64,000 nucleotides of DNA from JBLWXV01 sp048267245 (GTDB lineage: Bacteria > Bdellovibrionota > Bacteriovoracia > Bacteriovoracales > Bacteriovoracaceae). The DNA lies in NCBI GenBank assembly GCA_048267245.1, contig JBLWXV010000002.1:744001-808000 (forward strand), given 5' to 3'. The stretch's first letter is position 1; each line of letters begins with the position of its first letter. A model generated the notes under the pieces. That model was not told the DNA's origin. It made no database searches and saw nothing but the letters and a program-made list of their open reading frames with translations. This document shows, piece by piece, positions 35,788-44,095 of the stretch. The translations under genes were made by a program, and so were the position numbers.

Positions 35788-38490
35788 ATGGATATGAAAA
35801 AGATCAAAATGATCACCTATTCAACAGCAGCGATCGCCGCAGTTACTGCACTGGCAATCAACTCAACTCCTGTTTACTCTAACTCGTTTACGAACTCTAT
35901 AAAGAGCTTCTTCAAAGTGGATGAGAAGGAGAGTGATGCAAAAGGTGAGCAGGCTAAACAGCAAGCTCCTAGTCAATCTGCTCCAGTGAATGCACCTGTT
36001 GCGCAGGAGAGTGAGCGTGAAGAAGCGCCAGCGTCTCCAGTGACGAGGGCGAGTGAGGCAAATATCTTAGGCGAAGAGCAAATTGCAAAGAAGCTAGTTG
36101 AAGAGCCAAATAATGTAAATTATCACTTTGAGTTAGGGCAGTTAAAACTTTTAAAGGGCGATGTCGATGGGGCGAGAACAACTTTTTCTCAGCTCTCTCA
36201 AATTGCAGATGGCTCTAAACTCTCTCTCATTGGCTCTGTCTTAGTAGATCTTTTTTTAGGAGAGACTAACGAGGCTTATAAGAAAATGAGTCAATCAAGC
36301 CTAAGTTCTGATCCTGAAATTTTAACTCTCAGCAGTTGGTGTATGTTCCTAGGAGGAAGTGCGCGAGCTGCGGAGACTATTATTGCCAACGCTTCAAAAG
36401 TCACTAACTCAAGAGTGGCACTTGGCACCTTGGCCACCTACTATGCAGCAACAGGCAATTATGATTTGGCCCAGACAACGTTGGCGACTCTTTCTCAGTC
36501 AGGCTTTATTCCGGCGCAGGGGCTAGTTGCAAAATTTCTCATTAATTCGAGATTTGGGGAAAATAAGGATGCCTTCTCTGACACGTTTTCAGAATTAAGA
36601 AATAAATTTCAATTACCTGAGCCAGTTGTGAGATTGATCATTGCTAACGGCTATATGCTCGAACTCAATTATCCAAAAGCCGCTGATCAATATCGAGAGA
36701 TTGGTCCAGGAGCGTCGGCTACGCTTGCAGCTGGGGCTAAAAGAGTATTGGCGAGAATTGAGAATACAGTGGACCCCCTTCTTCTGAACTACCATCGTTC
36801 ATTGACCGCGCTCGCCATAAAACGAAAGAGTACTGAACTCATGAGTCGCTCTCTCTCGGCATCACCTAGGGCAGTATTGAAGTTAATCGCTTCTATTGAA
36901 GAAAGAAGCGAAGAGGCTTTAGTTGAGTCTGAGTTTGAACGATTTGTTGTCCGTGGGTTAGGGGCAAAGTGGTATCGAGAGAAAATTGTTTCATTAGTAT
37001 CTGAAAGTGATTATTCAACCGCTATCTCGAAGAAATTAATCGCAAAGGAAAGTGTTGATAAATCTATTTGGAGACCCTGGGATTACTTCTCAAAGATCCA
37101 ATTGGAAGAAGATAAGAAGTTTAGCGATGAAGAGATATTTAAGATCATAGATGATATTTCAGGCTCTATGCCCTCTGAAATGAGAGGTTACATAAAGCTA
37201 GAACTTTTGCTTGATCTCTATCTAAGATCGCTTATATCAAAGGGGGATATTTCAAAGGCAAATGAGTACTATCAGAGTACTGATGCATTTAAGAAATTCC
37301 TCTTTTCGAAAGTTTCAAAAGAAGAGCTACAGAAATACCTTCCTTTTACACAAGAGGATTTTGAACTACGTCTTAAAAAGAAGATTGGGAAAATTGCGCG
37401 AATTATTAGCGATTCAAAACAGTTCTCAAGTTATCTCTCGAGTCAACGAGACTCTGTCGCCGTGATGGACCAACTGAGACAGAATCCAAGTTTAACGGAT
37501 GAACAGGCAAAGAAGATGGTTGGTGAACTTTCTGAAGGGAACTGCGCTAAAGCAGCTATTGATTACTATTTAAGTAAGCGCTTCAAAGGGAAGGATACTT
37601 CAATCAAGTACCAGGGCTACTTAACTTGTATTGCCAATGAAAGTAACGACGCAAAACTCGTCGATAGAAGTGCTGGGATTTTTGTGGAGACACTTTTTAA
37701 CGCCCAAGAGTATCAGCCACTCATTAAGTTCTACCGTGAAAATGAATCGTGGATATCTAGATCGAATGGTTATGCATCTGTGCACTATATTGATGCGCTT
37801 GGAAGATCTTCTGGAGTGGATGAAGCTAGGGCGGAGGCTAAGAGAGTTTGCGCCAATATTGAAGCTGAATTCTGTATGAAAATTAATTCTGAAATTATGC
37901 CAGAGTTAGAAAAGAGAAGACTACTCGTTGGTATTTCAAAGGCGAGTGAGCTTATTAATCAAGCTCAAGCGGCAATTTCTAAGAAACAATATGCAAGTGC
38001 CTTTTCATTGTTAGTTGAAGCGAGAAAGCAGGACCCCCTGAACCCATTTATTTACATGCACTTTGAGTCACTCTATCGAATAGATGCCAAGTTCGATTTT
38101 CTTACTCAATACACGGAGCTAATAACTTCTTACTTAACGAGTCCCAATTTGGACGGGGGAAAGAAGACTCAGTTGATGGAGAGAATCTTTAAACCTTGTG
38201 AGGATGTTAATCTGCCTTGCGAGACTTTAGTGACAGTGGTGAGAGACGGGAGGTTTAATGATGTTGCGGAGGAGGTCCTAAAGCCTGCCTTTGCGGCTCA
38301 ACTCATTCGCTCTGGCGAACTCGAGGAGGCTAAGAAGGTCGTAGACGAGATGACTCAATCTGAGAATATTATGTTGCAACGCAAGGGTCTCAAGTTAAAA
38401 ACGACACTCACAGAGATAATTAAACGAGTGAGAGATTCGAGCTCGTTTGATAAAAAGATTTTGCAAGATATTGAAAAAACATCTGTTTAA
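35788..38490 (+). CDS. large secreted helical-repeat (TPR-like) protein
   Basis: A 900-residue exported protein. The N-terminal hydrophobic segment (about residues 8-32, ITYSTAAIAAVTALAINSTP) is a signal or anchor. A Pro/Ala/Glu-rich linker follows to about residue 90, and then helix pairs of TPR character such as NVNYHFELGQLKLLKGDVDG. The rest is helical with Leu/Ala spacing and few motifs, giving a long solenoid. It is followed 36 bases later by the polysaccharide exporter pair, so a role in assembling or docking that export system is possible. An ATG two codons downstream is an alternative start. No known family recognised beyond TPR. Confidence 0.75.
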   Translation: MDMKKIKMITYSTAAIAAVTALAINSTPVYSNSFTNSIKSFFKVDEKESDAKGEQAKQQAPSQSAPVNAPVAQESEREEAPASPVTRASEANILGEEQIAKKLVEEPNNVNYHFELGQLKLLKGDVDGARTTFSQLSQIADGSKLSLIGSVLVDLFLGETNEAYKKMSQSSLSSDPEILTLSSWCMFLGGSARAAETIIANASKVTNSRVALGTLATYYAATGNYDLAQTTLATLSQSGFIPAQGLVAKFLINSRFGENKDAFSDTFSELRNKFQLPEPVVRLIIANGYMLELNYPKAADQYREIGPGASATLAAGAKRVLARIENTVDPLLLNYHRSLTALAIKRKSTELMSRSLSASPRAVLKLIASIEERSEEALVESEFERFVVRGLGAKWYREKIVSLVSESDYSTAISKKLIAKESVDKSIWRPWDYFSKIQLEEDKKFSDEEIFKIIDDISGSMPSEMRGYIKLELLLDLYLRSLISKGDISKANEYYQSTDAFKKFLFSKVSKEELQKYLPFTQEDFELRLKKKIGKIARIISDSKQFSSYLSSQRDSVAVMDQLRQNPSLTDEQAKKMVGELSEGNCAKAAIDYYLSKRFKGKDTSIKYQGYLTCIANESNDAKLVDRSAGIFVETLFNAQEYQPLIKFYRENESWISRSNGYASVHYIDALGRSSGVDEARAEAKRVCANIEAEFCMKINSEIMPELEKRRLLVGISKASELINQAQAAISKKQYASAFSLLVEARKQDPLNPFIYMHFESLYRIDAKFDFLTQYTELITSYLTSPNLDGGKKTQLMERIFKPCEDVNLPCETLVTVVRDGRFNDVAEEVLKPAFAAQLIRSGELEEAKKVVDEMTQSENIMLQRKGLKLKTTLTEIIKRVRDSSSFDKKILQDIEKTSV

Positions 38491-38526
38491 TCTGGCTTTT
38501 AATCTCCGTGTTCTTTATCATGAGAT

Positions 38527-39285
38527 ATGCGTTCGGATCTTCGTCTCATTTGGAGACTCACACTTTTTAGCTTAAAGGCTAGGTATCGCAAGACCTACGC
38601 TGGTTTTATATGGGTTGTGATCAATCCACTTCTAATGTACGGGGCCCAGGGCCTCGTCTTTAAATACTTCTTAAAAATAAATATCGACAATTATATGCTC
38701 TTTCTTTTGGGTGGCTTACTCCCATGGACATTTATTGTTTCTTGTCTGAACTCTGGGACCTCTCTCTTTCAAAGTCAGTCGAGAATTTTAAAATCCTTTG
38801 ATGTGAACCCCTTCGTTCTCATTTGCAGCCAGATTCTGGACAACACCATTAATTTTTTGGCCGCCTTCTTTTTGATCCTGATTCCCTTAATTATTTTTGG
38901 GCAGACCAAGACCCCAGGTCTTTTTCTCTTGCCTATTTCACTCGTTATCTTAGTGACTGGAACAATTGCACTCACGAGCTTTAGCGCTATTTTGCAAGTT
39001 TTCTATCGCGACACGCGATTTGTGATTCCCTTCCTCACAAGTATTCTCTTCTTTCTCACGCCAATTTTCTATCCACGGGATTTAGTTCCCGCAAATTTTC
39101 AGTGGGCAGTGGACTGGAATCCAATCTATATACTCATTCAAGTATTCAGAAGTGTCGTCTATGACTACTCCTTCTATAATTACTTTGATCACTTTTTAAA
39201 ATCTGGCGCTCTCTCAATAGTTTTGACGATAGTGACTTATCTTTACTGGAAATATAAACGAAATGAATTCTACCTCTTCCTCTAG
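38527..39285 (+). CDS. polysaccharide ABC exporter permease (Wzm/KpsM type)
   Basis: A 252-residue ABC-2 permease with six predicted membrane segments. The N-terminal amphipathic helix RLIWRLTLFSLKARYRKTYAG precedes the first segment, as in O-antigen and capsule permeases, and the sequence QVFYRDTRFVIPFLTSILFF fits the same group. It overlaps the ATPase gene by 23 bases. The pair probably exports a lipid-linked polysaccharide, but no glycosyltransferase or polymerase genes surround it. Confidence 0.85.
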   Translation: MRSDLRLIWRLTLFSLKARYRKTYAGFIWVVINPLLMYGAQGLVFKYFLKINIDNYMLFLLGGLLPWTFIVSCLNSGTSLFQSQSRILKSFDVNPFVLICSQILDNTINFLAAFFLILIPLIIFGQTKTPGLFLLPISLVILVTGTIALTSFSAILQVFYRDTRFVIPFLTSILFFLTPIFYPRDLVPANFQWAVDWNPIYILIQVFRSVVYDYSFYNYFDHFLKSGALSIVLTIVTYLYWKYKRNEFYLFL

Positions 39286-40084
39286 TGACACTATATTAAA
39301 TGTAGAGAAGCTCGATGTTTGCTTTCAGGTGGATATCCACGGCAGCACCGCACTTCGAGATTCATTTATCTCTTTTATGAAGTCGCCGTTGAAGAATATG
39401 TTTAGTCCAGCAAAGCAACTCAAGGTCATTAGTGGACTCGATCTCAAAGTAAAAAGAGGTGAGAAAGTTGGGATACTTGGACTAAATGGTGCTGGCAAGA
39501 CGACGCTTTGTCGCGCAATCGCTGGAATGTACCAAGGAACGGCTGGCACGATTAGTGTTAATGGCACGGTACGCTCCGTCTTTGATACAACAGTTGGTGT
39601 GATCCCTGAACTTACGGGAAGGGAGAACGCCGAACTACTTTGTGATTTAATCTATCCCAATCTAACCAATCAAGAGCGCGCGGCGGTGCTTGCAGATGCT
39701 CTCGAATTTAGTGAGCTTGGCGATTTTCTGGATGTGGCATTCTTAAAATATAGCAAGGGCATGCAGGTGCGCTTGTGTCTTTCAATTATTTCGGCCAGAC
39801 CTTGTGACTTACTTATCCTAGACGAAGTCTTTGATGGCGCCGATGCATTTTTTCAAAAGAAAATTTCTAAGAGAATCTTAAATTTAATTGAAGAGTCGGG
39901 GGCGGTTCTTTTTGTGAGTCATGCCCCCGATCAAATTCGACTGGCCTGTAATCGCGTCGCTGTTCTTGCCGATCGCAAGATTATCTTTGATGGACCAGTC
40001 GAAGAGGGTATTCGCTTTTACTACAATCGCTACCGAGATCTACTCGATGGCAATATTCGTCCACTTCAGACTGAACTGTCGTAG
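39263..40084 (+). CDS. polysaccharide ABC exporter ATPase (Wzt/KpsT type)
   Basis: A 273-residue ATPase partner of the upstream permease. Walker A is GILGLNGAGKTTLCR, the signature is KYSKGMQVRLCL (the YSxGM form of polysaccharide exporters), and Walker B is LLILDEVFDGAD. In the last, the residue after the acidic pair is Val, where ABC exporters of this kind usually have DE. There is no C-terminal carbohydrate-binding domain of the long Wzt kind, so substrate size is not checked through one. Its 3' end overlaps the convergent pentapeptide gene by 19 bases. Confidence 0.88.
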   Translation: MNSTSSSSDTILNVEKLDVCFQVDIHGSTALRDSFISFMKSPLKNMFSPAKQLKVISGLDLKVKRGEKVGILGLNGAGKTTLCRAIAGMYQGTAGTISVNGTVRSVFDTTVGVIPELTGRENAELLCDLIYPNLTNQERAAVLADALEFSELGDFLDVAFLKYSKGMQVRLCLSIISARPCDLLILDEVFDGADAFFQKKISKRILNLIEESGAVLFVSHAPDQIRLACNRVAVLADRKIIFDGPVEEGIRFYYNRYRDLLDGNIRPLQTELS

Positions 40085-40644
40085 ATCATTCCCAATTTTT
40101 CTGCCGTATCGTGTGAGAAGGGCAGGCGGGTGTTGCGATTAAAAGTCGCCCCGGTGAGATTTGACTCTTCAAAATGTGCATTGCCAAGATTAGCACCTGT
40201 GAGATTTGCGCCTTCGAGATCACAGCGTAGAAAATGAGTGCGTGATAAATTGGCAAAGCTCATATCGGCGTTTCTTAGAATACATTCCTTGGCACTGGCA
40301 TTCTTAAAGCTTGCACACTGAAGATTCGTTTCGTTTAGATTTACGCGAAAGAGATCACTTCCGGCCACATCGGCGTACTCGAGATTCGCCCCTTGCATAT
40401 TGCTGTGGAGAATCTTTGATCCCGACATGCGCGCTTTCTTAAAGTTTGTGTCCTTGAGATTGCTATCGCGGATCGTGGCCTTGTTGAGATCACTACTCTC
40501 AAAAGTGGCCTTTCTCAAACAGCTATTGCGAATCAATTTGAGCAAATGAGGCACATTGTCAAATTGGCAACCAGGCTGGTTGATATTCTTAAGGCTTAGT
40601 CGCCTGATAGCGTTCTTCTGAACGCTAGGTTCTGTTTTTTGCAT
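40066..40644 (-). CDS. pentapeptide-repeat protein
   Basis: The 192-residue protein consists mostly of A(D/N)LxX repeats, for example NMQGANLEYADVAGSDLFRV and NADMSFANLSRTHF. These form a right-handed quadrilateral beta-helix of about 20 repeats. Members such as Qnr and MfpA mimic DNA and bind gyrase, but most have unknown roles, and nothing here indicates gyrase protection. No signal peptide or membrane segment is visible. It is transcribed away from a secreted-protein gene, with a dyad in the shared upstream region. Confidence 0.82.
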   Translation of the reverse strand: MQKTEPSVQKNAIRRLSLKNINQPGCQFDNVPHLLKLIRNSCLRKATFESSDLNKATIRDSNLKDTNFKKARMSGSKILHSNMQGANLEYADVAGSDLFRVNLNETNLQCASFKNASAKECILRNADMSFANLSRTHFLRCDLEGANLTGANLGNAHFEESNLTGATFNRNTRLPFSHDTAEKLGMIYDSSV

Positions 40645-40686
40645 AGCTCAATCCATTGTTCTACGAACGTTTATGACTTTCTTAAA

Positions 40687-40701
40687 GAACAATTATTGTT
40701 C
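40687..40701. promoter_or_regulatory. 15-bp perfect palindrome, possible operator
   Basis: GAACAATTATTGTTC reads the same on both strands around a single central T. It lies in the 266-base divergent gap between the pentapeptide gene (start 40644) and the secreted-protein gene (start 40911). A related half-site pair, GTTC TAC GAAC, lies about 24 bases to the left. The regulator is unknown. Confidence 0.45.
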
Positions 40702-40910
40702 GACGGGTCTAACAATAAAAGGGTGGCCGAGTCATGAGTTCGGAATGGGCGATGCGTAATTTTTAGACAGTTTTTTGAAGACTACACATATTTACAGCCT
40801 TGAAGTGATTTAACTGCTTAAAAACACGAAGAATTTATTGGCCTCAAGATTGTAGTACAAAGCAGCATATAGAGACTGAGAGTTTTGCTTTTACCTACTA
40901 GGAGAGAGAG

Positions 40911-41717
40911 ATGAGATCAACCTTATTCGTGGCCTTGATGATGATTGCTGGGCAAGCCTATGCCGCCAAGTCCATCAATCCGATCCAATTTTGTAAAGAA
41001 AAGAAGTTGCAAACCAACCTTTGCGATCAACTCGAGTGGGGTGAAGTAAAGGCGAGTGCTGCAAACCTTAAGAACTGTCGCGAGAGACAGTCTTCAAATA
41101 CTGGTGATTCAAAGTGTTCAAAGGCCGTGGCCGAAGAACTCAAGCGCCTGCGCATAAATGAGGGGAAAATCACGCGCCAAACATTTAATGAGAGCGAGCT
41201 TAAAGATGCTGGTTTTGGACTTCCCATCGTTGCCCAACGCCTCTTTCACGTGAATGGCCAACTGATGGAGACAGAAGAGCTCACTAAGCCCGATGATCTT
41301 TGTACTTACTTAGGCTTTTCTAAGGCCGAATCGGCGCAGATCAGCAACACCCTTCATAGCGAAGGAAGTATGAGAAATAAGTCGATGCGAGTTTCTGACC
41401 ACAGTGGATTTCTTTCAGTTAAAAAGAAGATCACCATCGACAATTACGATGGCTCAGATGCTGATGCCCACGTTCTTAAACTCTACAATCAAGTGACTTG
41501 TGTGCGAGTGGACGATGAAAAAGATAAAGAAGTCATTAAAGACGTCGACACCATTCTAACTTATGTGGGTCAAGAAATTGGAGCACGCCGTCTGGCCCAA
41601 GCTCAAGAGCGCTCGGTCAATAATGGTTCACGCTCAGCTAAGGACGAAGAGGATGAAGTGATCGAACACGATGCTTCAATTAGCGACTTTCTCTTTAGTC
41701 CATCTGTTTCAAAATAA
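40911..41717 (+). CDS. secreted protein of unknown function (268 aa)
   Basis: A Sec signal (MRSTLFVALMMIAGQAYA) precedes a charged mature domain of about 250 residues. It has cysteines in pairs (QFCKEK, TNLCDQ, LKNCRE, DSKCSK, DDLCTY, VTCVRV), suggesting disulfides. The C-terminus is acidic and possibly disordered (DEEDEVIEHDASISDF). The ribosome site GGAGAG lies a few bases before the ATG. I do not recognise a family. It stands alone, flanked by a divergent gene and followed by two hairpins. Confidence 0.68.
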   Translation: MRSTLFVALMMIAGQAYAAKSINPIQFCKEKKLQTNLCDQLEWGEVKASAANLKNCRERQSSNTGDSKCSKAVAEELKRLRINEGKITRQTFNESELKDAGFGLPIVAQRLFHVNGQLMETEELTKPDDLCTYLGFSKAESAQISNTLHSEGSMRNKSMRVSDHSGFLSVKKKITIDNYDGSDADAHVLKLYNQVTCVRVDDEKDKEVIKDVDTILTYVGQEIGARRLAQAQERSVNNGSRSAKDEEDEVIEHDASISDFLFSPSVSK

Positions 41718-41725
41718 CGCAATCC

Positions 41726-41796
41726 GTTGGCGGCAGGTCCGCCAACATTCCCATCAAATGAGGGAAAATCGGTGTCTTTATGGCCCCATTTTCCCT
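41726..41796 (+). terminator. two consecutive hairpins after the secreted-protein gene
   Basis: A perfect 8-bp stem (GTTGGCGG, loop CAGGT, CCGCCAAC) at 41726-41746 lies nine bases after the stop. A second 9-bp stem (AGGGAAAAT with ATTTTCCCT) encloses an 18-base loop at 41761-41796. Neither is followed by a T-run, so these may end or stabilise the transcript or act on the ABC gene downstream. Confidence 0.45.
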
Positions 41797-41904
41797 TTCA
41801 TGAAACAATTAATCTTTAATAAATCACTAGATAGACCCTCAGCCCTTGAGGTACCATCTATTTTTGAGTAAAAAGGTTTTTCAATATTTTTTTGGGAAGG
41901 ACTA

Positions 41905-43632
41905 ATGGCCGAATCTCTCTTATCTATTCGCAACTTAACGATTGAGTTTAAAACTGACGAAGGTACTGTTCGCGCAGTGAAAGGACTCAACCTTGAAATC
42001 CCCAAGGGCCAAACCGTAGGCCTAGTAGGTGAGTCGGGCTCCGGTAAGTCAGTTACTTCGCTTGCAATCATGGGTCTTATTCCCAATCCCCCAGGAAAAA
42101 TTACTGGCGGCGAGATTCTTTTTAACGGAGTTGATCTGACTAAACTCTCGCAAGAAGAACTTAGAAGGATTCGCGGCAATAAAATCTCAATGATTTTTCA
42201 AGAGCCGATGACTTCACTCAATCCAGTTTATACAGTTGGCAATCAGATCGATGAAGCCTTGATGCTTCACCAAGGAATGAATAAGAAGCAAGCTCGCGCT
42301 CGCACCATTGAACTTCTCACGGAAGTGGGCATTCCCACTCCCAATGAAAAAGTAAATGCCTACCCACACCAGATGTCTGGTGGTCAAAAGCAACGTGTGA
42401 TGATCGCCATGGCCATGGCCTGTGAACCTGATCTTCTCATTTGTGATGAGCCGACGACTGCACTTGATGTAACGATTCAAAAGCAAGTTCTCGAACTCAT
42501 GTTCAACCTGCAAAGAAAGCACGGCATGTCGATGCTCTTCATTACCCACGATCTCGCGGTTATTGCCGACATCGCCGATCACGTGGCGGTTATGTATAGA
42601 GGTGACCTCGTTGAGAGTAAGCCATCTAAGGAACTCTTCACTAATCCAGAGCACTCCTACACTAAGGGTCTCCTCGCTTGTCGCCCAAGCCTTGAAGAAA
42701 ATCCGCAGCGTCTACTCACTGTGGCCGACTTTCTCGAGACAAATGAAAAGAGCGACGCGAAAACGATTGAACTTCAAAAGCAAGTTAAAGTTCCCAGAAA
42801 AATTGACGAGTCAAAGCACCCAGTTCTTCTTGAAGTGAAAAATTTAAAGAAATTTTTTCCAATCAAAGGCGGACTCTTTGGTCGCACAGTCGACAACTTC
42901 AAAGCCGTTGATGATGTAAGCTTTGTTGTTAGAAAGGGAAGAACACTTGGCCTTGTGGGTGAATCTGGTTGTGGCAAGACGACACTTGGTCGCTCACTGC
43001 TCAGACTTATCGAACCAACTGAAGGAACTGTGATCTACGATGGCACTAACGTGACTGATCTCAGCCCGAGCGATATGCGTGCCATGAGAAGAAGAATGCA
43101 GATCATTTTCCAAGATCCGTACTCATCACTCAATCCGAGAATGACAATCGGTGATATTATCACTGAGCCGATGGTGATTCACGGTATCGGTGCCAATAAG
43201 AAGGAGCGCTACGACCAAGCGGCGTGGCTACTTGAGAAGGTAGGCCTCTCTGGAGATCACCTCAGTCGCTACCCACACGAATTCTCTGGTGGTCAAAGAC
43301 AGCGTATCTGTATTGCTCGCGCCCTTGGTCTCAAGCCAGAATTTATTATTTGTGACGAATCTGTTTCGGCCCTCGACGTTTCTGTTCAGGCCCAAGTACT
43401 CAACTTGCTTCAAGATCTTCAGGAAGAGTTTGGCCTTACTTATATCTTCATTTCTCACGACCTCTCAGTGGTGAAGTACATCTCTGATGAAATTGGCGTG
43501 ATGAATAAGGGTAAGATTGTTGAGTACGCTAGTGCCGAAGATATCTATAAGAATCCGAAAGAGGATTATACCAAGAAGCTCTTAAGTGCCATTCCTAAAG
43601 GTGTGCCCAAAGAGCTACTCATGCGCCACTAA
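41905..43632 (+). CDS. fused oligopeptide ABC ATPase (DppD-DppF / GsiA-YejF type)
   Basis: One 575-residue chain with two complete ABC domains. The first has GESGSGKSVTS and SGGQKQRVMI with Walker B LICDEPTTALD. The second has GESGCGKTTLG and SGGQRQRICIARAL with FIICDESVSALD, where a Ser-Val replaces the usual Pro-Thr. The sequence matches peptide and nickel transporters (Dpp/Opp, Gsi, Yej). No permease or binding protein is next to it, which is unusual since these genes normally form one operon. The start has GGAAGG before the ATG. Confidence 0.9.
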   Translation: MAESLLSIRNLTIEFKTDEGTVRAVKGLNLEIPKGQTVGLVGESGSGKSVTSLAIMGLIPNPPGKITGGEILFNGVDLTKLSQEELRRIRGNKISMIFQEPMTSLNPVYTVGNQIDEALMLHQGMNKKQARARTIELLTEVGIPTPNEKVNAYPHQMSGGQKQRVMIAMAMACEPDLLICDEPTTALDVTIQKQVLELMFNLQRKHGMSMLFITHDLAVIADIADHVAVMYRGDLVESKPSKELFTNPEHSYTKGLLACRPSLEENPQRLLTVADFLETNEKSDAKTIELQKQVKVPRKIDESKHPVLLEVKNLKKFFPIKGGLFGRTVDNFKAVDDVSFVVRKGRTLGLVGESGCGKTTLGRSLLRLIEPTEGTVIYDGTNVTDLSPSDMRAMRRRMQIIFQDPYSSLNPRMTIGDIITEPMVIHGIGANKKERYDQAAWLLEKVGLSGDHLSRYPHEFSGGQRQRICIARALGLKPEFIICDESVSALDVSVQAQVLNLLQDLQEEFGLTYIFISHDLSVVKYISDEIGVMNKGKIVEYASAEDIYKNPKEDYTKKLLSAIPKGVPKELLMRH

Positions 43633-43758
43633 GGCCATCATCTTTTGATCAATTAACTTTTCTACTAGGGCCTCACTATCGTGGGGCCCTTGTTCTATTA
43701 GGACTAGGCTATCTAGGTATTGAAGTTCGTCAAAGAGGCGATCAATCAAACGGTTCAT
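43615..43758 (-). CDS. possible small protein (47 aa), tail-to-tail with the ABC ATPase
   Basis: A 47-codon frame reads MNRLIDRLFDELQYLDSLVL-like residues and continues IEQGPHDSEALVEKLIDQKMMALVAHE, an amphipathic, strongly helical sequence with protein-like composition. AAGGA lies about nine bases before the ATG. It overlaps the ABC gene by 18 bases at the 3' ends. The terminator-like hairpin at 43667-43690 falls inside it, which argues against coding. The balance is open. Confidence 0.35.
   Translation of the reverse strand: MNRLIDRLFDELQYLDSLVLIEQGPHDSEALVEKLIDQKMMALVAHE
43667..43700 (+). terminator. probable terminator of the fused oligopeptide ATPase gene
   Basis: AGGGCCTCAC and GTGGGGCCCT pair over 10 bp, with one wobble pair, around a TATC tetraloop. 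They lie 34 bases after the stop and are followed by TGTTCTATTA, a weak T-tract. Confidence 0.6.
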
Positions 43759-43837
43759 GCTCTCGAGTCCTTAGGGTGGTTAGTAAGGAGTGGTGATCCT
43801 CGCGAGTATATATGGTAACACGAAAGTTTGATTGATC
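43740..43837. repeat. spaced 12-bp inverted repeat
   Basis: GATCAATCAAAC at 43740-43751 is the exact reverse complement of GTTTGATTGATC at 43826-43837, with 74 bases between. The left copy lies in the first codons of the possible 47-aa protein. The right copy continues into GATCAAAC and is itself nearly palindromic. It may be a regulator site or chance. Confidence 0.35.
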
Positions 43838-43872
43838 AAACAGTTAAGAGTGTGAAATTTAAGTACTTGAAT

Positions 43873-44085
43873 TTACTTCTTTTTTGTATTGGCTTGATTA
43901 ATACCGGCCTCATAGGCGGCGATTTCTTCTGGGGTGAGGGAAGAACCACTCATGGTCTTGATACTTCCCATGGACTTCTTCTTCTCTTCGCAATCGTGAG
44001 TGGCCCCATCGTCTTCAAGAGGGATGAACTTGCGGCCATCTTTGAGCCAGGAAATATTTTTTCCGCAGAATTTGCAACGGGCCAT
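43873..44085 (-). CDS. small zinc-ribbon-like protein (70 aa)
   Basis: The N-terminus has CKFCGKNISWL (C4, C7), and a second pair H30 and C32 (THDC) completes a C2HC-type zinc site. The remainder is a charged tail. The motif layout, with IPLEDDG between the pairs, suggests a small nucleic-acid- or protein-binding zinc protein. No named family is claimed. It lies ten bases downstream of the phosphatase gene on the same strand, so the two form an operon. Confidence 0.75.
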   Translation of the reverse strand: MARCKFCGKNISWLKDGRKFIPLEDDGATHDCEEKKKSMGSIKTMSGSSLTPEEIAAYEAGINQANTKKK

Positions 44086-44095
44086 AGGTCTTCCT

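Noticed and set aside
40653..40668. GTTC-N7-GTTT resembling an alphaproteobacterial LexA box.
   Set aside because: One half-site is imperfect, the organism does not look alphaproteobacterial, and neither neighbour is an SOS gene.
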